Assembly (NCBI GenBank): GCA_017618075.1
Contig: JAFZUY010000050.1
Span: 32,191 to 96,190, forward strand
Origin: Lachnospiraceae bacterium
GTDB lineage: Bacteria; Bacillota; Clostridia; Lachnospirales; Lachnospiraceae
Direction of reading: 5' to 3'
DNA: 64,000 bases
Both the position numbers and the translations under genes were made by a program. The notes below the pieces were generated by a model. The model had not been told where the DNA came from. It did not search any database and worked only from the letters and a program-made list of their open reading frames with translations. Shown here one piece after another: positions 60,936 through 64,000 of the stretch (positions are counted from its first letter, which is position 1; the number at the start of each line of letters is the position of its first letter).

Positions 60936-61109
60936 CTATGGCTGTTTGGTCTTGTAAAGAAGTTCTAAGGCTTCCTGCAAAACCTGAGATTGTGTTTGAT
61001 TCATCTTCTCGCAATAAGCAAGCAATCTGTTTCTTTCTTCCTCAGAAACACGAAGGCCCAGCCTAACGTTCTTTGGTTTTTCGACCGCAGGTCTCCCTCT
61101 CTTTGCCAT
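60936..61109 (-). CDS. Ribbon-helix-helix-like regulator
   Basis: 57 residues from the ATG at 61109 (AGGAGC upstream). KNVRLGLRVSEEERNRLLAYCE and QSQVLQEALELLY fit a ribbon followed by two helices, as in CopG/Arc-type repressors. It lies 35 bp before the integrase gene and has a perfect dyad in its promoter, so it probably represses itself and the integrase. Confidence 0.75.
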   Translation of the reverse strand: MAKRGRPAVEKPKNVRLGLRVSEEERNRLLAYCEKMNQTQSQVLQEALELLYKTKQP

Positions 61110-61137
61110 GTCATTTGCTCCTTTCGAACCTATATAC

Positions 61138-61166
61138 ATTATAATTTATGTTCGACATAAATTCAA
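61138..61166 (-). promoter_or_regulatory. RHH-integrase promoter with spacer-filling palindrome
   Basis: TTGAAT (61166-61161), 17-bp spacer, TATAAT (61143-61138). The palindrome AATTTATG-TTCGA-CATAAATT (61143-61163) fills the spacer completely, so a bound repressor would block RNA polymerase. Confidence 0.75.
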
Positions 61167-61215
61167 TGTAATTTTTTCACACATAAAAAGTGATTTCATT
61201 CCATCCTGATGCATT

Positions 61216-61437
61216 CTATATATCCCTGAAGTTCTCCAGGTACTCTTCAATTATTTCTGTGTTTACCAAAACGATACGTCTTATGCGATATATCGCCTTA
61301 GCTTCCTTGGCAAGTTCCATAAACGAATGAATTCCCATCGAAAACATCGCCGCTCCTTCCTCATATTTAACAAACTTCTTCTTGCCATTGGTAAGTAACC
61401 CTTCCATGTTCTCAACTTCTTTTCTCTTGTATGCCAT
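61216..61437 (-). CDS. Excisionase-like small protein (DUF6462-like)
   Basis: 73 residues from the ATG at 61437 (AAGGAG upstream). KFVKYEEGAAMFSMGIHSF resembles the winged helix-turn-helix of excisionase-type proteins, and the C-terminus IRRIVLVNTEIIEEYLENF matches the same small families near integrases. It would direct excision. Assignment is by pattern and position. Confidence 0.65.
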   Translation of the reverse strand: MAYKRKEVENMEGLLTNGKKKFVKYEEGAAMFSMGIHSFMELAKEAKAIYRIRRIVLVNTEIIEEYLENFRDI

Positions 61438-61447
61438 CGCTTTCTCC

Positions 61448-62011
61448 TTACTCCGCTTCCATAAAGAACGGTATGATTCTTCTCTCAAGTGTTTTCCTGG
61501 TTAATGCTATCGTATTCCTGATTGTCTGATCCGCTTTGAATTCTTCATCAGCTATCTGTGATACAGAACAGTCTTTGTGAATATAACGGTATGTTATCCG
61601 AAACTCAAATCCGGGTAATGCCTTAAGATTTGCATCGAATACTTCAAAATCCCTTCTCATCATTTGGATTGTCAGAATGTTTCTTCGATGTGCTTCAGCA
61701 TCATCCGTATCCTTTAAAAGATCTCCGGAAAAATCGCATTCACGGATTGCTTCCTTAATCGTCACATTTTCAATCGCCATCTTAGCAGTCGGATCACTTA
61801 ATTTACTTTTCTTAATCTTTACTCCCAAATCCTCACCGTTCTTTTTCTTTCGGTTGTATTCCTTCTCACCGAGGATTCGATTGAACTGTCCGAGTTCGCA
61901 ACAGTCGACCAATTGAGGAAAGATTGCATAATTTTTATAGATTATCTTAAATCTTTCCTTCGCATCGCTTTTAGCATATGTATCAACCAATTTATCTTCC
62001 GTAATACGCAT
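61448..62011 (-). CDS. Sigma-70-like/ArpU-like regulatory protein
   Basis: 187 residues. The C-terminal part (about 125-180) has ALPGFEFRITYRYIHKDCSVSQIADEEF (two quotes joined) and TIRNTIALTRKTLERRI, a helix-turn-helix arrangement like sigma region 4 or phage ArpU regulators. The middle is charged. It ends 10 bp before the excisionase-like gene. A stable hairpin lies in its leader (62037-62066). Precise role unknown. Confidence 0.6.
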   Translation of the reverse strand: MRITEDKLVDTYAKSDAKERFKIIYKNYAIFPQLVDCCELGQFNRILGEKEYNRKKKNGEDLGVKIKKSKLSDPTAKMAIENVTIKEAIRECDFSGDLLKDTDDAEAHRRNILTIQMMRRDFEVFDANLKALPGFEFRITYRYIHKDCSVSQIADEEFKADQTIRNTIALTRKTLERRIIPFFMEAE

Positions 62012-62036
62012 CTTATTGCCTCCGTATACTCTACCT

Positions 62037-62066
62037 AGAGGTTTGCTGCCGGCTTGTGAAACCTCT
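62037..62066 (-). promoter_or_regulatory. Leader hairpin upstream of the sigma-like gene
   Basis: AGAGGTTT pairs perfectly with AAACCTCT around a 14-nt loop containing GCCGGC. It lies about 26 bp before the start codon. No T run follows, so it is not a terminator; it may affect translation. Confidence 0.5.
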
Positions 62067-62152
62067 TGCTTACATATGTAATTCTACGGAATGTGACGGA
62101 AGAAATCGTTACGCAAAGATTGTACTAAAAGTCTAGTGTCAATATACTTTTA

Positions 62153-62185
62153 CCAAACAAAAAAGGACTGAATTCTCAGTCCTTT
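62153..62185 (-). terminator. Terminator of the nuclease gene
   Basis: AAAGGACTGA pairs perfectly with TCAGTCCTTT, followed by TTTTGTTTG on the minus strand. Confidence 0.85.
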
Positions 62186-62272
62186 CCTTAAATTATCCGG
62201 TATAGTCCATTGGATTGACACTGTTTGCAAATAAATGATACTTAATTAACAAGGCAAAAATGCCATATCATA

Positions 62273-63166
62273 TTAATAATTTTTTATTTCCCTATATTTG
62301 TCCAAAGCCTTTTTCCTTAATTCATCATTATGCTTTAAATCATCCTCTTCAATTTTAGTATTAAACTTATTTGTTGCGAACACCTTAACGCCATTAGATT
62401 CACTTACATTTGGAAAGAATTCACAATAATCCATTAATAGTTTTATAAAATATTCAATATCAAAATATACATTTTCTGTAGTTAGAGACGGTGCCCTATA
62501 CAATAGTTTTTTTATAGCCCAAACACATGCGTCAGCACACGCTACCAATTCGAAATCCACACCATTAACCGGATCACTATCTAAAAATTCTTCAACACGG
62601 TATTTTACAGATTCATCAAAAAACAAATTTCTCAATTGGGCTTCATATGTAATCCTTTTTGAATATTCTATTTCCCCAGAATTTGAAGCCTCCGTTATTT
62701 TAATATTTTGACCTCCATAAAACTCTGGGTAATACATTCGAAGCATAGTTAAATCTTCTTTAATATAATGAGTTACATCATCCCAAAAAAATATTTTTAC
62801 AGGTATTTTCCCTTCTTCTTTTCGTTTTTCTGTCACCAAGCAGATGTGTTCCTGAATCTTTGCGTCTCTTTCTACGGAAACCAAAATTATAAATTCTTTC
62901 ATAGGAATTTTACACTCTATATCTACCTGTTGTATCCATTTATCAATTTCTTTAACATTCAAGCTTTTTAAATCCTTGCATTGAGCACATACGTAACTAT
63001 TATCCTCTAACGATACTATAACATCTATTCCTTGCTGTGCCTGTCCCTTTCGTCCATATAAAGACGCATCCCCTTTATATTTTCGAGCAAGATAATCCAT
63101 GCAAATATTCTCAAATTCAGCTGAATCTGAGGGAGGAGTAATTCTATACATTGCTAACGACGGCAT
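62273..63166 (-). CDS. Predicted PD-(D/E)XK nuclease, cargo of the element
   Basis: 297 residues. Residues 14-70 have EFENICMDYLARKY, then GRKGQAQQGIDVIV and YVCAQCKD. The G-x-D-V/Q-x-K arrangement is the active-site pattern of restriction-endonuclease-like domains used in several phage-defence effectors. Residues 150-297 are an unassigned helical domain that could sense or regulate. AAAGGTTAAATA precedes the ATG. It is flanked by its own terminator and an XRE gene, and its composition is more AT-rich than that of the host genes, which suggests recent acquisition. Confidence 0.75.
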   Translation of the reverse strand: MPSLAMYRITPPSDSAEFENICMDYLARKYKGDASLYGRKGQAQQGIDVIVSLEDNSYVCAQCKDLKSLNVKEIDKWIQQVDIECKIPMKEFIILVSVERDAKIQEHICLVTEKRKEEGKIPVKIFFWDDVTHYIKEDLTMLRMYYPEFYGGQNIKITEASNSGEIEYSKRITYEAQLRNLFFDESVKYRVEEFLDSDPVNGVDFELVACADACVWAIKKLLYRAPSLTTENVYFDIEYFIKLLMDYCEFFPNVSESNGVKVFATNKFNTKIEEDDLKHNDELRKKALDKYREIKNY

Positions 63167-63290
63167 TATTTAACCTTTCCTTTATTATATATAATATGAC
63201 GTTTCTGTTTTATAAACGCATCTTTAATCAATTATATCAAAAGATATTTACAATTCATACTACTAGAAATCTCAAAATGCATACTAGGAA

Positions 63291-63635
63291 TCAATTATTA
63301 AAAACTTTTATTGTCGCCATTATCTGTGAAAAAAACAACTCTTTTATTCTTTCATCTTCAAATTTACCAATAAGGACTTTTATATCATCTAATAGTTTCT
63401 CATTTCCTTCTTTATAATATCCTTCGTATCCCAGAAGATAATTCGGTGTTGTTAATAATACCTTGGATATTTCTATAATTCTACTTGCTTTTATATCGAT
63501 TTTATCATTCTCGTATGCAGATATTGTTGCCTTCGGAATGCACAGCCTATCTGCCAAATCATCCTGTGTCATCCCGATTCTGATTCTCTGTGCTTTGATT
63601 CTCTGTCCTAATGTTTCTTCTTTTAATTCTTTCAT
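63291..63635 (-). CDS. XRE-family regulator
   Basis: 114 residues. The XRE helix-turn-helix (about 8-65) has IGMTQDDLADRLCIPKATIS and AYENDKIDI. The C-terminal part (about 70-114) is helical and charged. GAGGATTAT precedes the ATG. A perfect palindrome (63657-63666) and a structured leader lie upstream. It probably controls the element or the adjacent nuclease gene. Confidence 0.82.
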   Translation of the reverse strand: MKELKEETLGQRIKAQRIRIGMTQDDLADRLCIPKATISAYENDKIDIKASRIIEISKVLLTTPNYLLGYEGYYKEGNEKLLDDIKVLIGKFEDERIKELFFSQIMATIKVFNN

Positions 63636-63656
63636 ATAATCCTCTTTCCGGACCGA

Positions 63657-63666
63657 TAACCGGTTA
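63657..63666. promoter_or_regulatory. Palindrome upstream of the XRE gene
   Basis: TAACCGGTTA is a perfect 10-bp palindrome 22 bp upstream of the start codon. It may be an operator for the XRE protein. Confidence 0.4.
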
Positions 63667-63679
63667 AGAGGTTTTGGGC

Positions 63680-64000
63680 AAAAGAAAAACGCATGAAAAG
63701 ACCAGCCTTTAACTGATTATCTTTTCATGCGTCCACGGTGGATCAGGTTTAGGGAAGCATCAGTCTTCCCATCTTTCAGCCAGTCCCCATATCATGAAGC
63801 CCTATTCTATTGTCCTTGTCACACGTTGAATTGTCTCATATGTTCTGCTTGCCCTTTATTCAGCGTGCCTGATGATAACCTTATTTACATTTTCATATAT
63901 AACATTTACTGCTTTGCGCCATTGAAAGTATCTGGCCCTCTGTAAACTTTTTCAGAGCCACTACTCTGGTGCATCTGTTGGTATGACATCGAATTATCAT
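63680..64000 (-). other. Non-coding region with a terminator hairpin, possible structured leader of the XRE gene
   Basis: No convincing gene is seen. ACGCATGAAAAG/CTTTTCATGCGT (63689-63700, 63721-63732) forms a perfect 12-bp stem followed by TTTTTCTTTT on the minus strand. Upstream, GGGAAG/CTTCCC (63752-63770) forms a hairpin. TTCATG (63798-63793) can pair with the CATGAA of the terminator's 5' arm, so two structures would exclude each other. Alternatively, it simply terminates a transcript from beyond the window. Confidence 0.45.

Larger units (their letters stand above)
59374..64000. mobile_element. Integrative element (left end; continues past the window)
   Basis: The tyrosine integrase next to a non-coding end, an adjacent RHH regulator, excisionase-like and sigma-like proteins, and XRE regulation form the usual module at one end of an integrative and conjugative or mobilisable element. 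No conjugation genes are seen inside the window. The left boundary is uncertain and is set at the first integrase-type repeat. Confidence 0.65.

Noticed and set aside
63733-63800. Resemblance to a TPP riboswitch (GGCTGAAA and ACCTGATC on the minus strand)
   Set aside because: The conserved GGxUAAUxCCxGCG block is absent and the downstream gene is an XRE regulator, so the match is probably chance.
63727-63945. 72-codon open frame on the plus strand
   Set aside because: No ribosome site, no recognisable motif, and it crosses the hairpins read on the other strand.
63700-64000. Possible tmRNA or other known structural RNA
   Set aside because: No tRNA-like acceptor end, T arm or tag frame was found on either strand.
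1-64000. CRISPR array or cas genes
   Set aside because: No regularly spaced repeats and no Cas-type motifs were found; repeats seen are REP-like, operator-like or intragenic.

Overview
The window looks like a chromosomal segment of a low-to-moderate-GC Firmicute, most likely a Lachnospiraceae member of the Butyrivibrio/Pseudobutyrivibrio/Roseburia type. The reasons are AT-rich intergenic DNA, strong AGGAGG-type ribosome binding sites, intrinsic terminators, abundant cyclic-di-GMP and hybrid histidine kinase genes, CpoA-type glycolipid synthases and a Tn916-like integrase. The assignment rests on gene content only.

Layout. 1-4.2 kb: the N-terminal part of a CvfB-like S1 RNA-binding protein, a DUF1189-like membrane protein and a GT-C-type glycosyltransferase. 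4.3-10.3 kb: DegV with a palindromic operator, tRNA-Gln(CTG), an OmpR/histidine-kinase pair, and a membrane glycolipid operon (GT4, VTT/TVP38 membrane protein, CpoA-like GT4) whose promoter shares a 17-bp motif with the kinase promoter. 10.3-20.5 kb: two small proteins, then a signalling block with an HD-GYP protein, a lipoprotein and a FIST-EAL / substrate-binding-GGDEF pair. 20.6-25.6 kb: a heterodimeric ABC exporter and an LRR lipoprotein. 25.7-35.7 kb: a CHASE2-HD-GYP protein in an operon with a FakA-C-like protein and a PTS enzyme I homologue, then two hybrid kinases flanking YitT. 35.7-41.1 kb: housekeeping genes (radical SAM, methyltransferase, aldo/keto reductase, acyltransferase, phosphoribosyltransferase).

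From 41 kb the window becomes accessory. A RhuM plus HigA/ImmA island is bounded by an 18-bp direct repeat of the 3' end of the phosphoribosyltransferase gene. A MerR/TipAS regulator with a 19-bp-spacer promoter follows. A tight four-gene operon (PLD-helicase-DUF3427, Nudix, HIT, HD) occupies 44.7-49.3 kb. At 51-53.2 kb a c-di-GMP-I riboswitch precedes a LysM/InlB-repeat surface protein, tying the upstream c-di-GMP enzymes to a likely output. The 55.4-57.9 kb stretch is rearranged: two REP-like elements (one inside a coding sequence), a nine-C tract in a promoter spacer, and a collapsed second copy of a small-gene/HAD locus. A DUF3990/XRE toxin-antitoxin-like pair with two phased operators lies at 57.9-59.3 kb.

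From about 59.37 kb to the window end lies one end of an integrative element: tyrosine integrase, ribbon-helix-helix regulator with an operator in its promoter spacer, excisionase-like and sigma-like proteins, a predicted PD-(D/E)XK nuclease as cargo, and an XRE regulator with a structured leader. The best candidates for undescribed biology are the helicase/Nudix/HIT/HD operon, the integrase-less RhuM/HigA island, the DUF3990 pair, and the nuclease cargo.
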